Shown here: positions 18,150 to 26,632 of the stretch, piece by piece
Numbering within the stretch: position 1 is the first letter of the stretch
How the letters are laid out: every line of letters begins with the position of its first letter
DNA from: JAIQFL01 sp035295745
GTDB lineage: Bacteria; Acidobacteriota; Terriglobia; Bryobacterales; Bryobacteraceae
DNA: 64,000 bases
Reading direction: 5' to 3'
NCBI GenBank assembly: GCA_035295745.1
Contig: DATGIL010000013.1
Span: 62,001 to 126,000 of the forward strand
The notes under the pieces: model-generated
What the model saw: the letters and a program-made list of their open reading frames with translations, nothing else
The model's database searches: none
Told to the model about the DNA's origin: nothing
Position numbers and translations under genes: made by a program

Positions 18150-19145
18150 ATGTTTGTCGTGAATAGTCTGCCGATCGCCATCCTGTTTTGCGTGATTACC
18201 ATGCTGGGTTGGGGATCTTGGGCGAATACCCAGAAGCTTGCCGGTAAAGAGAAATGGCCTTTCGAGTTGTTCTACTGGGATTACGCCATCGGCGTGTTTA
18301 CGTTCGGCATGATTCTGGCGCACACGCTGGGCAGCTACGGACCGGCCGGCATCCCAGCCAAGGAGAATCTACATGCGGCGGACTGGACCTTCGTCACGCC
18401 TGCGCTGATTAGCGGCGCGATTTTCAATCTTTCGAATTTGTTGCTGGTAGTCGGCATCGACGCGGCTGGGATGGCGGTGGCGTTTCCGGTGGGTGTGGGC
18501 CTGGCGCTGGTCATCGGGACCGTCGAGAGCTACATTCAAACACCAAAGGGGAATCCGGCACTGCTGTTCGGCGGTGTGGCGCTGATCGTCTTTGCCATGA
18601 TCATGTCTGCGCAGGCGCATCGCCGGCTGCCCCATGGCGCGGGCAAGAGCACGCTACGAGGCTTGATCTTCTCGATCGTCGCGGGGTGCATTATGGGACT
18701 CTTCTACCCGCAATTGATGCGCTCCATTTCGCCGAACTTCAACTCGGCGCCGATCGCGCCGGGGATGTTGACTCCCTACGTGGCGCTGGTGTGCTTCGGA
18801 GTCGGAGTGCTGCTCAGCAATTTCGTCTGGAATAGCGCGTTCATGATGGCGGGAAAGGTCCCGTTCTCGGCGTACTTTCGCGGCAGCGTGAAATTGCACG
18901 CGATCGGCATTCTGGGCGGCATGATCTGGATGCTGGCGCTGAGCTTCAACGTGATCGCGTCGAGCGTGGCAGGGCCCGCGGTGTCGTATGCGCTGGGGCA
19001 GGGTGCGACGCTGGTGGCCGCGATTTGGGGCCTGGTGATCTGGCGCGAGTTCCGCGGGGCGCCACAGGGAACGGCGAAGTTCCTGGTGCTGATGCTGGCG
19101 GGGTACACCAGCGGATTGGTGCTCATCGGCGCGGCGAGCACGTAA
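18150..19145 (+). CDS. GRP-type sugar permease (DMT superfamily)
   Basis: 331 residues with about ten hydrophobic segments. The N-terminal MLGWGSWANTQKL and the FYWDYAIG stretch fit the glucose/ribose porter (RhaT/GRP) branch of the drug/metabolite transporter superfamily. It is likely to import a monosaccharide across the inner membrane; the substrate is unknown. ATG 18150 follows GAGGA at a 7-nt spacing, which is better than the in-frame TTG two codons upstream. It stands alone, followed by the repeat array. Confidence 0.85.
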   Translation: MFVVNSLPIAILFCVITMLGWGSWANTQKLAGKEKWPFELFYWDYAIGVFTFGMILAHTLGSYGPAGIPAKENLHAADWTFVTPALISGAIFNLSNLLLVVGIDAAGMAVAFPVGVGLALVIGTVESYIQTPKGNPALLFGGVALIVFAMIMSAQAHRRLPHGAGKSTLRGLIFSIVAGCIMGLFYPQLMRSISPNFNSAPIAPGMLTPYVALVCFGVGVLLSNFVWNSAFMMAGKVPFSAYFRGSVKLHAIGILGGMIWMLALSFNVIASSVAGPAVSYALGQGATLVAAIWGLVIWREFRGAPQGTAKFLVLMLAGYTSGLVLIGAAST

Positions 19146-19160
19146 CGGGCAGCAGGACTT

Positions 19161-19700
19161 TACGAGCCGCGACCGCGAGGGATAGTCGCCGCCCTCTGAT
19201 TAGTGATCGCTTGCTGACGCGCGCGGCTCGCAAGCGCACGTCTCGCGCGAACGCATTTGGGTAGCTTACGAGCCGCGACCGTGAGGGAGCGTCGCCGCCC
19301 TCTGATTAGTGATCGCTTGCTGACGCGCGCGGCTCGCAAGCGCACGTATCGCGCGAACGTATTTGGGTAGCTTACGAGCCGCGACCGTGAGGGAGCGTCG
19401 CCGCCTCTGAATAGTGATCGCTTGCTGACGCGCGCGGCTCGCAAGCGCACGTATCGCGCGAACGCGTTTGGGTAGCCTACGAGCCGCGACCGCGAGGGAT
19501 AGTCGCCGCCGTTCTGATTAGTGATCGCTTGCTGACGCGCGCGGCTCGCGAGCGCAGGTATCGCGCGAACGTATTTGGGTAGCTTACGAGCCGCGACCGT
19601 GAGGGAGCGTCGCCACCCTCTGATTAGTGATCGCTTGCTGACGCGCGCGGCTCGTCAATGTCTTGCGTGCCGCGACCGTCGAGGACTGAGGGAGCGTCAA
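19161..19700. repeat. Five-copy tandem repeat, unit about 106 bp
   Basis: Copies start at 19161, 19267, 19373, 19478 and 19585 (spacings 106, 106, 105 and 107). Each begins TACGAGCCGCGACCG and carries the stretch CTGATTAGTGATCGCTTGC. The last copy is cut short after CGCGCGGCTCG and is followed by a fragment of the unit start. Within a unit, CGAGCCGCG near the start and CGCGGCTCG about 60 bp later can pair, so a transcript would form one hairpin per unit. There are no variable spacers and no open gene. The same core recurs near 52154 and 52464. Confidence 0.92.
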
Positions 19701-19721
19701 CTGGCCCGTGTGCTTGCCGAT

Positions 19722-21215
19722 TTACTTAACTAGCGCCTCGTGCGCTTTGACATAGCGTTCCGTCTTGGGGTTGGAAGCGTTCCACGAAGGCGCGATCGGG
19801 TTGTCGGCCACGTCCAGAATGGCCAATGCCACCGTGCGGGCCACCTTCGCCATGTTCTCGTAGTCGATCTTGGGCCACTCGTCGCCCACCTGGTGATAGT
19901 CCGGAAAGACGTATCCGACCGAGAGCGTGTGCGCGGGCACGCCGGCATCCGCGAAGGCCTGATTATCGCTGCGTGCGAAGAATGGATCGCTGTTCTTCTC
20001 GTCCTTTTGCACCTGGATATCGAAGGCGTTGCCCGCTCTCTTGAATTCCTCAGTCAGGCTGGTGAAATCGTAGCCGGTGACGTTGACGATGCCCACGTGG
20101 GTGCCGCCATCGACGTCAGTGCGGCCGAGTTGCTCCAGATTGATGTCGGCCACCGTTTTGGCAAGCGGGAAGATGGGGTGTTGCGCGTAGTAGCGTGACC
20201 CAAAGAGGCCGAGTTCCTCGCCGAACAGAGCGATGAAGACGATGCTGCGCTTCGGGTGGGCCGGGAGCGAGGCCAGCGTATGGGCAATCTCGATCACGGA
20301 GGAGGTGCCGCTGGCGTCGTCGTTGGCGCCGTTGAAAATGTGGTCGCCTTCGCCGGTTCCGCGCATTCCCAGATGATCGTAGTGGCCGGTGATCAGGACG
20401 TAGGTGTCCTTGAGCGCAGCGTCGGAGCCGCGCAGGACGCCCACGACGTTGCGGAGCTTCACCGGAGTGGCGGTGGGAGCGGCGATGTGGGCGGAGATTT
20501 TCGCATCGAGCTCTCCCGGTTTCGCCTCTCCGAGCGCGGATCTGAAAGCGGGATCCCACACGGCGAGGATGGGTACTGATGGTGCGGCTGCCGACATCTC
20601 GCGCAAGCGCGAGTTGGCACTGACACCCTGGCCGTTCGGTCGAATCAGCAGGAGCAGCGCAGGCTGGAGTTTGACGGCAGCGGGCGCCAGGCGTCGCATG
20701 GCGGCAAAGGCGGGGTTGCCTCTACCCTGCGGCCCGCCGGCGGACATGTCGACGACGAGCACTTTACCCTTAACCTGTTCGGGCGTGAGGGCGTCCAGGG
20801 CGGCCGGATCGTTACTATCGACCTTCCAGGCGCCCCCCTGCTTCAGATCCAAAGCCGCGGCCTCTTGAGGTCCTATGGAGGCCTTGTCTGCGTGAAGGGT
20901 TTTGCCGCCGATCTCGAGAGTCAAGTCGAGGCCGTCGAGATTGGGCGCGACGCTGGCATAGGGCGCCGTCTGGAAATAGCCGTCGTCACCGGCGGGATCG
21001 AGGCCTGCGCGGCGGAATTGCGACGCAATGAACTCGGCGGCGATCTCGAGGCCTCGGGAAGGAGTTCCGCGGCCTTCGAGTGCGTCCGAGGCGAGGAAAG
21101 AGACGTCTGCCTTGAGATCGTTGGCCGTCAGACGGGCGGCGATCTGCTGGGTAATCGTAGGGGTCTGCGCGATCGCGGCGAAAGCGACCAGGGCGGCGAG
21201 CGAAACTCTCTTCAT
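19722..21215 (-). CDS. Secreted M28-family metallopeptidase with PA domain
   Basis: 497 residues, signal peptide 1-17 (AALVAFAAIAQT). The N-terminal part, with an embedded protease-associated domain, is followed by the M28 zinc core: GHYDHLG, then NGANDDASGT (bridging Asp), FGEELGLFGS (Glu base and ligand), a later Asp in the DVDGGTH region and YHQVGDEW (His ligand). Such enzymes are extracytoplasmic aminopeptidases or carboxypeptidases. It is 11 bp downstream of the SET gene on the same strand, though a functional link is not obvious. Confidence 0.93.
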   Translation of the reverse strand: MKRVSLAALVAFAAIAQTPTITQQIAARLTANDLKADVSFLASDALEGRGTPSRGLEIAAEFIASQFRRAGLDPAGDDGYFQTAPYASVAPNLDGLDLTLEIGGKTLHADKASIGPQEAAALDLKQGGAWKVDSNDPAALDALTPEQVKGKVLVVDMSAGGPQGRGNPAFAAMRRLAPAAVKLQPALLLLIRPNGQGVSANSRLREMSAAAPSVPILAVWDPAFRSALGEAKPGELDAKISAHIAAPTATPVKLRNVVGVLRGSDAALKDTYVLITGHYDHLGMRGTGEGDHIFNGANDDASGTSSVIEIAHTLASLPAHPKRSIVFIALFGEELGLFGSRYYAQHPIFPLAKTVADINLEQLGRTDVDGGTHVGIVNVTGYDFTSLTEEFKRAGNAFDIQVQKDEKNSDPFFARSDNQAFADAGVPAHTLSVGYVFPDYHQVGDEWPKIDYENMAKVARTVALAILDVADNPIAPSWNASNPKTERYVKAHEALVK

Positions 21216-21226
21216 TGGGTCATACC

Positions 21227-21676
21227 TTACTTCAGGTTAATGGTCCCACGGCAGTTCCTGGCGCCGCAGCGGCAGACTACGCGTTCCACGTTCTTTTCGA
21301 AACGATAGTCGATGGTTAGCTCTTCGCCCCGCAGGATCCGGCGCTTGCTCATATAAAGGATGTGGTTTTTGAAAATGCAGGTGTAGAGATTGGGCTCGCA
21401 GCAGTGATTGATGATCTCCGCTCCCGAACCCCCGACTGAGCCGTCGATGGTCCAGTAGTCGTTCAGAGTAAACAGGTAGGTGAGCGGACCATCTCCGCGG
21501 ATCTTGGTCTCGCGGCGGTTGATCTTCTCGCCTGTGTATTCGATAACTTTGTGCCGGGCCGGAATGTCCTCGCCGGCATATACACCGCGTTGATGGATCT
21601 TCGACTCCCGGATTACCAGCTTAAAGCGCGTGTGACGGGGATCGATGGATGGGGATTTGACGAGGGCTGTGGCCAT
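21227..21676 (-). CDS. SET-domain protein (lysine methyltransferase-like)
   Basis: 149 residues made almost only of a SET domain with a post-SET motif. Visible are RGVYAGEDI (30-38), NHCCEPN (90-96, the family NHSCxPN knot), GEELTIDY (117-124) and the post-SET cysteines Cys135, Cys137 and Cys142 (CRCGARNC). All active-site motifs look intact, so methyltransferase activity is likely; the target protein is unknown. There is no clear ribosome site before the ATG. It probably shares a transcript with the M28 peptidase gene. Confidence 0.9.
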   Translation of the reverse strand: MATALVKSPSIDPRHTRFKLVIRESKIHQRGVYAGEDIPARHKVIEYTGEKINRRETKIRGDGPLTYLFTLNDYWTIDGSVGGSGAEIINHCCEPNLYTCIFKNHILYMSKRRILRGEELTIDYRFEKNVERVVCRCGARNCRGTINLK

Positions 21677-21741
21677 ACAGGTTCAGTATGTTTCTCGCAT
21701 TGTAGCCGAGCTTTGGCCAATGCGCATCGGAATTCTGCACT

Positions 21742-23055
21742 TTATCCGACGAAATGTCCCGCGAGACGGTGAATGCATGCTCCGATTACTTCGGGAGTCG
21801 CGCAAAGCCGGTAATTCACCCGGCCCAAGGTGGCACGAGCGATGGCATCGAGGACTTCCGGTGTGTGGCTGGTGACAGATCGAATGGAGAGCTTGGCCTG
21901 GAAATGAAGCGCGATCCCGGACAGGGTTCTGAGTTGTTCCGCGAGATCGCGGGCGCCTTCGAGACATGGCGCGACGAGACGGGCAGGGCGGCCGCGCTGT
22001 TTGAACCAGTGCAGGCAAAAGATGAGTTGCTGGGGAGTGGTCGCTGTACTTGCGTTTTCGAGAAGCAGTTCGAGATCGAAGGACCGGTTCATCTTTAGTG
22101 ACGACCGGGTCTGGCGAATGGACACATGGAGTTGGTCAATCTGCCGGAGGGAGTGTGCGAATTGGACCGCGAGGCGAAGGACTTGGGCCGAATGCAGTTC
22201 GTAGACGGCATTACCGCCGTCGAAGCTTCGAACGAACTCGTCGAAGATCCAGCCGCGTTCGTCGGCCGTGAAGGTCTTCTCGAATCTTTCTTCAATAGCT
22301 GCGTCGCTCCAGGCTTCGAGACCCGGGAGCCCATTGGCGCCGATGCTGAAGGTGGAGCAGGCGGCAACGCGACGGATCGTTTCTTTCATCGCATCGGATA
22401 TTTCATCTGGCGATGTGCCGGGAAGCGGGAGTTCGGCTGAGGTGTTGTAGCCCTCACGCCAGCCGGCGCGAATGGCCGACCAAAGTCCGGCGTCCGGCGC
22501 CGTTGCGAGTCCGAATGAGGTGAGATTCTTGCCGGTGCGCTTGAGGACGGAGCGAAAGGCTTCGAAGGCTGCGGGTTGTACCTGGCTGGGAGGGTCGCCG
22601 CTCACGGTAATCGTAGGACCAGGGCCCTGCGGGCGCGGCAGAAAGGCGGTATCGATTCGAAAACAGAACTTCTCGATCTGCTCACTGTCGGACGGGGCGA
22701 ACGGAATGGCGTTGATGACCATCTCTGGGCCGCGAAGGCGGCGCATACGCCCGATCAGGAGCGGCTTGGGGAAGAGGCTGCTGGTGGGAGCGGTGGCGAG
22801 GGCCATGTGGAGCAGGAGCGGTTCGGCTGCGGCGCCGTCGATGGCGAGGTAATAGGAGGACGGATGGACCGGGTCGCGTTCGAGCGACCCGAAATACGGC
22901 CGGATCGTATCGAGGCGCAGCGCAGAAGCGCGCGCGGCGATGCGGTTGCGGATATCGTCAGTGAGAGGCGCGCGTTCCGCCAGGTCGAAGACGAGATTGG
23001 CTAATTCCGCGGCCTCGGAGGGGCGCACGGGGAGATCGAGGCGAACCGGCGTCAC
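21742..23055 (-). CDS. Hypothetical protein, 437 residues
   Basis: I do not recognise the family. It is soluble in composition, with no signal peptide or membrane segment. Recognisable local features include GRMRRLRGPEMVINAIPF, a Pro-rich turn around residue 150, VAACSTFSIGANGLPG and a His/Ala-rich C-terminus with LIFCLHWF. Codon use and coding density look like its neighbours, and the long frame is continuous, so it is very likely a real gene. It lies 6 bp downstream of the TlpA-like gene, which suggests cotranscription. Confidence 0.75.
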   Translation of the reverse strand: MTPVRLDLPVRPSEAAELANLVFDLAERAPLTDDIRNRIAARASALRLDTIRPYFGSLERDPVHPSSYYLAIDGAAAEPLLLHMALATAPTSSLFPKPLLIGRMRRLRGPEMVINAIPFAPSDSEQIEKFCFRIDTAFLPRPQGPGPTITVSGDPPSQVQPAAFEAFRSVLKRTGKNLTSFGLATAPDAGLWSAIRAGWREGYNTSAELPLPGTSPDEISDAMKETIRRVAACSTFSIGANGLPGLEAWSDAAIEERFEKTFTADERGWIFDEFVRSFDGGNAVYELHSAQVLRLAVQFAHSLRQIDQLHVSIRQTRSSLKMNRSFDLELLLENASTATTPQQLIFCLHWFKQRGRPARLVAPCLEGARDLAEQLRTLSGIALHFQAKLSIRSVTSHTPEVLDAIARATLGRVNYRLCATPEVIGACIHRLAGHFVG

Positions 23056-23061
23056 CAGGTC

Positions 23062-23577
23062 TCAGAGGATCGAGTTGAAGTAGTTGATGGTATCGGGCGA
23101 GAGCCAGTCCACCTCTTCGGCCCACTTCCGGAGCACCTTCCCGTTGGTATCGATGACGTACGTCTCGGGGTACATGAAGGTGCCGTACTGCTCGTGCGTC
23201 TTCAATTCGCGGGCGGTGAGGAACGCGGGCTGGAACTTCTGCAGGAAGGTGCGGTATGCCTTCTCGTCCTTGTCGACACTCACGCCGAGGACCACGACGC
23301 CTTTGGAGGCCATTTCCTGCGCGAAACGGCTCATTCCAGGGGTTTCGTCGATGCAGGGGGGGCACCATGAGGCCCAGAAGTTCAAAACCAGAATTTTGCC
23401 GCCGAAATTCGGAATAGAGACAGTCTTGCCGCTGTCGGTGGTAATCGTAAACTCAGGCGCCGAATCTCCCGCGACGACAACGCGTTCGTGGATACCGGCG
23501 TAGATCACGTAAATGAGAACAGCCGCGAGCACCAGAATGGAAACTCGCAATAGGCGATCGATTTTTACGCTCTGCAT
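23062..23577 (-). CDS. TlpA/ResA-like membrane-anchored thiol-disulfide oxidoreductase
   Basis: 171 residues: one N-terminal membrane segment (about 10-27), then a thioredoxin fold on the outer side. The active site WASWCPPC lies near residues 69-76, and the cis-proline region reads MYPETYVID. ResA/TlpA proteins reduce disulfides in apocytochrome c or other periplasmic clients. No cytochrome maturation genes are nearby. It diverges from the PTPS/folE cluster across a 62-bp AT-rich gap holding promoters for both sides. Confidence 0.92.
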   Translation of the reverse strand: MQSVKIDRLLRVSILVLAAVLIYVIYAGIHERVVVAGDSAPEFTITTDSGKTVSIPNFGGKILVLNFWASWCPPCIDETPGMSRFAQEMASKGVVVLGVSVDKDEKAYRTFLQKFQPAFLTARELKTHEQYGTFMYPETYVIDTNGKVLRKWAEEVDWLSPDTINYFNSIL

Positions 23578-23588
23578 GGGGCTAATAC

Positions 23589-23603
23589 TATAATTAAATT
23601 ATA
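23589..23603. promoter_or_regulatory. Overlapping divergent -10 elements
   Basis: TATAAT for the plus strand (23589-23594) and TATAAT for the minus strand (23598-23603) form a near-palindrome, ATAATTAAATTAT, in the gap between the TlpA-like gene and the PTPS cluster. The AT-richness stands out from the GC-rich surroundings. Neither has an obvious -35 box. Confidence 0.5.
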
Positions 23604-23639
23604 TCTCTAAATGGGAAAAAGCGTCGAAATATTAGACAG

Positions 23640-24065
23640 ATGGTGATCACTCGCAAGGTGGAATTCTCGGCGTCTCATGTTTGCCGCAATCCCGAGCTTT
23701 CGGACGACGAAAACCGCGAATTGTACGGCTTGGCGGCTAACCCGCACGGGCATGGGCACAATTACGTGGTGGAAGTCAGTCTCCGTGGCGATCCCGATCC
23801 GGTCACCGGGATGGTTCTGGATTTGAAGGAGTTGAAGGAGATACTGAACGACCGGGTGGTGACGCCCTACGATCATCGATTTCTGAACTATGAGGTGCCG
23901 CCGTTCGATCGCATCGTGCCGACGACGGAGAATATCGCGCGCGACATCTGGCAGCGGTTGGAGCCGCATCTTTCGAACGACAAGAGGCGGTTATACGCGG
24001 TGCGGGTGTATGAGACGCCGGATCTGTACGTCGACTATTACGGGGACCAGACGTGTTCGAGGTGA
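23640..24065 (+). CDS. PTPS/QueD paralogue lacking the catalytic cysteine
   Basis: 141 residues of the 6-pyruvoyl-tetrahydropterin synthase / 6-carboxy-tetrahydropterin synthase fold. The zinc ligands are kept (His13 in SASH; His38 and His40 in GHGHN), as are DHRFLN and the C-terminal Glu in YETP. The position of the family catalytic Cys (GKCNN in the next gene) reads GLAAN, with Ala32 instead. The Glu-for-Cys swap of PTPS-III is not seen either. It may bind a pterin without the usual chemistry, work as a partner subunit or catalyse a variant reaction. It is first in an overlapping cluster with a normal PTPS and folE. Confidence 0.9.
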   Translation: MVITRKVEFSASHVCRNPELSDDENRELYGLAANPHGHGHNYVVEVSLRGDPDPVTGMVLDLKELKEILNDRVVTPYDHRFLNYEVPPFDRIVPTTENIARDIWQRLEPHLSNDKRRLYAVRVYETPDLYVDYYGDQTCSR

Positions 24066-24487
24066 CGCGTCAGTATCGATTCGCGGCGTCGCACCGGCTG
24101 CATTCCGCACGACTCAGCGATGAGGAGAATCGGGAGCTATATGGGAAGTGCAACAATCCTTACGGTCACGGCCACAACTACGTGGTGGATGTGACGGTAC
24201 GTGGCCCCATCGACGAGCGGACTGGCAGGGCGGTGGACGTTGGCGCGCTGGATGCACTGGTGGCCCGAGAGGTGTTGGGGCGGTTCGACCATCGGAATCT
24301 GAATACAGAGGTGGAGTCTTTCCAAACCGTGGTGCCCACGTCGGAGAATTTGGCTTGGGAGATCTGCCGCCGGTTGAAACAACATTGGAAAGGGACGTTT
24401 CCGGGGGAGTGGCCGCAATTAGAGAAGATCCGCATCGTGGAGACGCCGCGGAACATCTTTGAGATCAGGACAGATGAAATCGAATAA
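24053..24487 (+). CDS. 6-pyruvoyl/6-carboxy-tetrahydropterin synthase (PTPS/QueD)
   Basis: 144 residues with all family residues in place: zinc ligands His14, His39 and His41, catalytic Cys33 in GKCNNPYGHGH, DHRNLN and ETPRN near the end. It starts at a GTG that overlaps the end of the previous paralogue by 13 bp. Its product, made from dihydroneopterin triphosphate supplied by FolE, feeds either tetrahydrobiopterin-type cofactors or 7-deazaguanine (queuosine) synthesis. No queC/queE or sepiapterin reductase is in the window, so the pathway stays open. Confidence 0.93.
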   Translation: MFEVTRQYRFAASHRLHSARLSDEENRELYGKCNNPYGHGHNYVVDVTVRGPIDERTGRAVDVGALDALVAREVLGRFDHRNLNTEVESFQTVVPTSENLAWEICRRLKQHWKGTFPGEWPQLEKIRIVETPRNIFEIRTDEIE

Positions 24488-25085
24488 AGCAGTCGTGCAG
24501 GTAATGCCCCCCAAGGGTGACGAGGAGAGTCTGGCCCCGCTCGTCCGCGAGATGCTGGGCAAGCTGGGCGAGGATCCAGATCGCGACGGCCTCGTGCGTA
24601 CGCCGGAGCGTGTGTCGAAGGCGCTGAAGTTTCTGACCAGCGGCTATCAGACGGACGTGCAGACGGTGCTCAATGGAGCGCTGTACGAGGTGAAGTACGA
24701 CGAGATGGTCGTTGTGAAGGACATCGAGTTCTTCAGTCTGTGCGAGCATCACATGTTGCCGTTTTTCGGCAAGATGCACGTGGCGTATCTGCCGAAGACA
24801 AGGGTGATCGGATTGAGCAAGATCCCGCGAATCGTGGATATGTTCGCGCGTCGCCTGCAGATTCAGGAGCGGCTCACACAGGAGGTCGCGCAGACGGTGC
24901 AGGAAGTGATCGATCCGGTGGGGGTCGGGGTGATCTGCGAGGCTCGCCACTTCTGCATGATGATGCGGGGGGTGGAGAAGCAGCACTCCGGCGCGATGAC
25001 GAGCGCGATGCTGGGAGCCTTCCGCGATCGCAAGGAGACGCGGGACGAGTTTCTAGCCCTGGTGAATCATCGCAACAACGGGTAG
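24474..25085 (+). CDS. folE: GTP cyclohydrolase I
   Basis: 203 residues from MKSNKAV (ATG preceded by AGGACAG). The zinc and catalytic motifs are present: SLCEHHMLPFFG, then EARHFCMMMRGV, as well as TPERVSKAL near the N-terminus. The enzyme converts GTP to 7,8-dihydroneopterin triphosphate, the entry to folate, biopterin and queuosine. Its start overlaps the PTPS gene by 14 bp, so the three genes are translationally coupled and likely act in sequence. Confidence 0.97.
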   Translation: MKSNKAVVQVMPPKGDEESLAPLVREMLGKLGEDPDRDGLVRTPERVSKALKFLTSGYQTDVQTVLNGALYEVKYDEMVVVKDIEFFSLCEHHMLPFFGKMHVAYLPKTRVIGLSKIPRIVDMFARRLQIQERLTQEVAQTVQEVIDPVGVGVICEARHFCMMMRGVEKQHSGAMTSAMLGAFRDRKETRDEFLALVNHRNNG

Positions 25086-25191
25086 GACTCCCTGGATCCC
25101 GGCCGGATTTGTGGAGGATCCGTCGGGCGAACGCTTCTCTTTGAGCTGCCGGGGCCTTATTCCAGCGTCTTGGCGCTCCCTCTGTATTGGT

Positions 25192-26631
25192 TTACTGCTT
25201 TGGAGTCGGTGGCGTGCTCCAATCGGCGTCCGTCAACTTCCAGCCACCGCCTAACGCCTGGTAGAGTTGCACGATAGTCAAGCGGCGCTCGAATTCCGTT
25301 TCGGCGAGGGCGTTTTCGGCCGGAAAGAGCTGTTGCTGCGCTTCCAACACTTCGTAATAGCTCGATTTTCCCGCGGTGTACCGTTGTGACGCGGCCTCCA
25401 CGGATTCCTGATACGCCTTCACCGCCGCAGCTTGACGATCGCGCACCTCTTCCAGTTTCTGCCGGTTGAACAGCGCATTCGACACGTCCCGGAATGCGCC
25501 TAACGCAGCGCGCTCATACTGAACCCGTGTCTCTTCCCAGTGGGCGATAGCCTGGAGTTTCTGGGCACGCAGAGACCGGCCCTCGTACACCGGTCCCACT
25601 ACACTCGCCGCCGTGCTCCACACCGAGTGGGCTCCCGAAGCAAATGCTTCCAGCGGGCTGCTCCCACGGCCGAGCAGACCCGTTAATGTGATTTGGGGGA
25701 AAAACGCCGTGCTGGCGATACCCACCTCCGCATTGGCGGCGCGTACGGCAAGTTCGGCTTGCAGGATGTCTGGGCGCCGCTCCAGAAGCATCGACGGCAG
25801 ACCGGCCGGAACGTCGGGCGGGACCGTCTGTTCGAGCAGCGTTCCCGGATGCGGAATGGGACCTGGGTCCGCCCCGATCAACAGCCGGATTTCGTTCTCC
25901 TGGATGGCGATTCGCCGCTCCAGATCAGGAATGTTGGCCGCGGTCGATGCCATGGCTGCCTCGGCGCGCGAGGTCTCGATGCGGGACGCGGTTCCACCCT
26001 CCAGCCGTTGGCGAAAGATATTCAGGCTGCCTTCGAAGTTGGCGGTGTTGCGTCGGGCGATGTCGAGCAGAAGGTCGAGTTTCAGAAGTTCGAAATAGGA
26101 CTGGGCCACGCTGCTGACCAGGGAGAGCATCACGCCGCGGCGGGCTTGCTCCGTGGATAGGAAATTGGCAAGCGAGGCCTCGTTGGCCCAGTGAATTCGA
26201 CCCCACAGGTCTACCTCCCAGGTCGCCCCAAACCCTGCCAGCACGCTGCCGCGAAACTTTCCGCCCGAATCGGCGGGGACGCCTTGGGACTCATTTTTCC
26301 CCTGGCTCAACCCCACCTCGTATCCGACGGAAGGATAGTACTGCGAACGTGCCTGGACCGAGGATTGCCGGGCCTGTTCCACGCGCAATGTGGCGATGCG
26401 CAGATCCTGATTGTTGGTTAATGCGGTCTTGATCAGTTCCTGCAGCTTGGGGTCTCGGAAGATCTCCCACCAGGGCAGGTCGGCGATGGAGGACTGCTGC
26501 GCGGCACCCGCCTCGCCGCGAAAAGCCGGAGGCGCTGCGGTGGTCGGCTTTGCGTATTTGGGCCCGATCATACAACTGCTGAAGAAGCACATCAGACTTA
26601 CGGGTACGGCCACCAGGATGACTCGCCGCAT
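25192..26631 (-). CDS. RND efflux outer-membrane lipoprotein (NodT/OprM type)
   Basis: 479 residues. It has a lipoprotein signal with lipobox FSSC (Cys20), then two outer-membrane efflux (TolC-like) repeats of alpha-helical coiled coil with TWEVDLWG and ERRPDI motifs. It forms the outer-membrane channel of the tripartite pump encoded just upstream; only 1 bp separates it from the pump gene. The 106-bp gap to convergent folE (25086-25191) shows nothing notable. Confidence 0.95.
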   Translation of the reverse strand: MRRVILVAVPVSLMCFFSSCMIGPKYAKPTTAAPPAFRGEAGAAQQSSIADLPWWEIFRDPKLQELIKTALTNNQDLRIATLRVEQARQSSVQARSQYYPSVGYEVGLSQGKNESQGVPADSGGKFRGSVLAGFGATWEVDLWGRIHWANEASLANFLSTEQARRGVMLSLVSSVAQSYFELLKLDLLLDIARRNTANFEGSLNIFRQRLEGGTASRIETSRAEAAMASTAANIPDLERRIAIQENEIRLLIGADPGPIPHPGTLLEQTVPPDVPAGLPSMLLERRPDILQAELAVRAANAEVGIASTAFFPQITLTGLLGRGSSPLEAFASGAHSVWSTAASVVGPVYEGRSLRAQKLQAIAHWEETRVQYERAALGAFRDVSNALFNRQKLEEVRDRQAAAVKAYQESVEAASQRYTAGKSSYYEVLEAQQQLFPAENALAETEFERRLTIVQLYQALGGGWKLTDADWSTPPTPKQ

Positions 26632-26632
26632 A

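Noticed and set aside
19161..19700. CRISPR array
   Set aside because: The repeated unit is about 106 bp with almost no variable spacers and no cas genes nearby; it is a simple tandem array.
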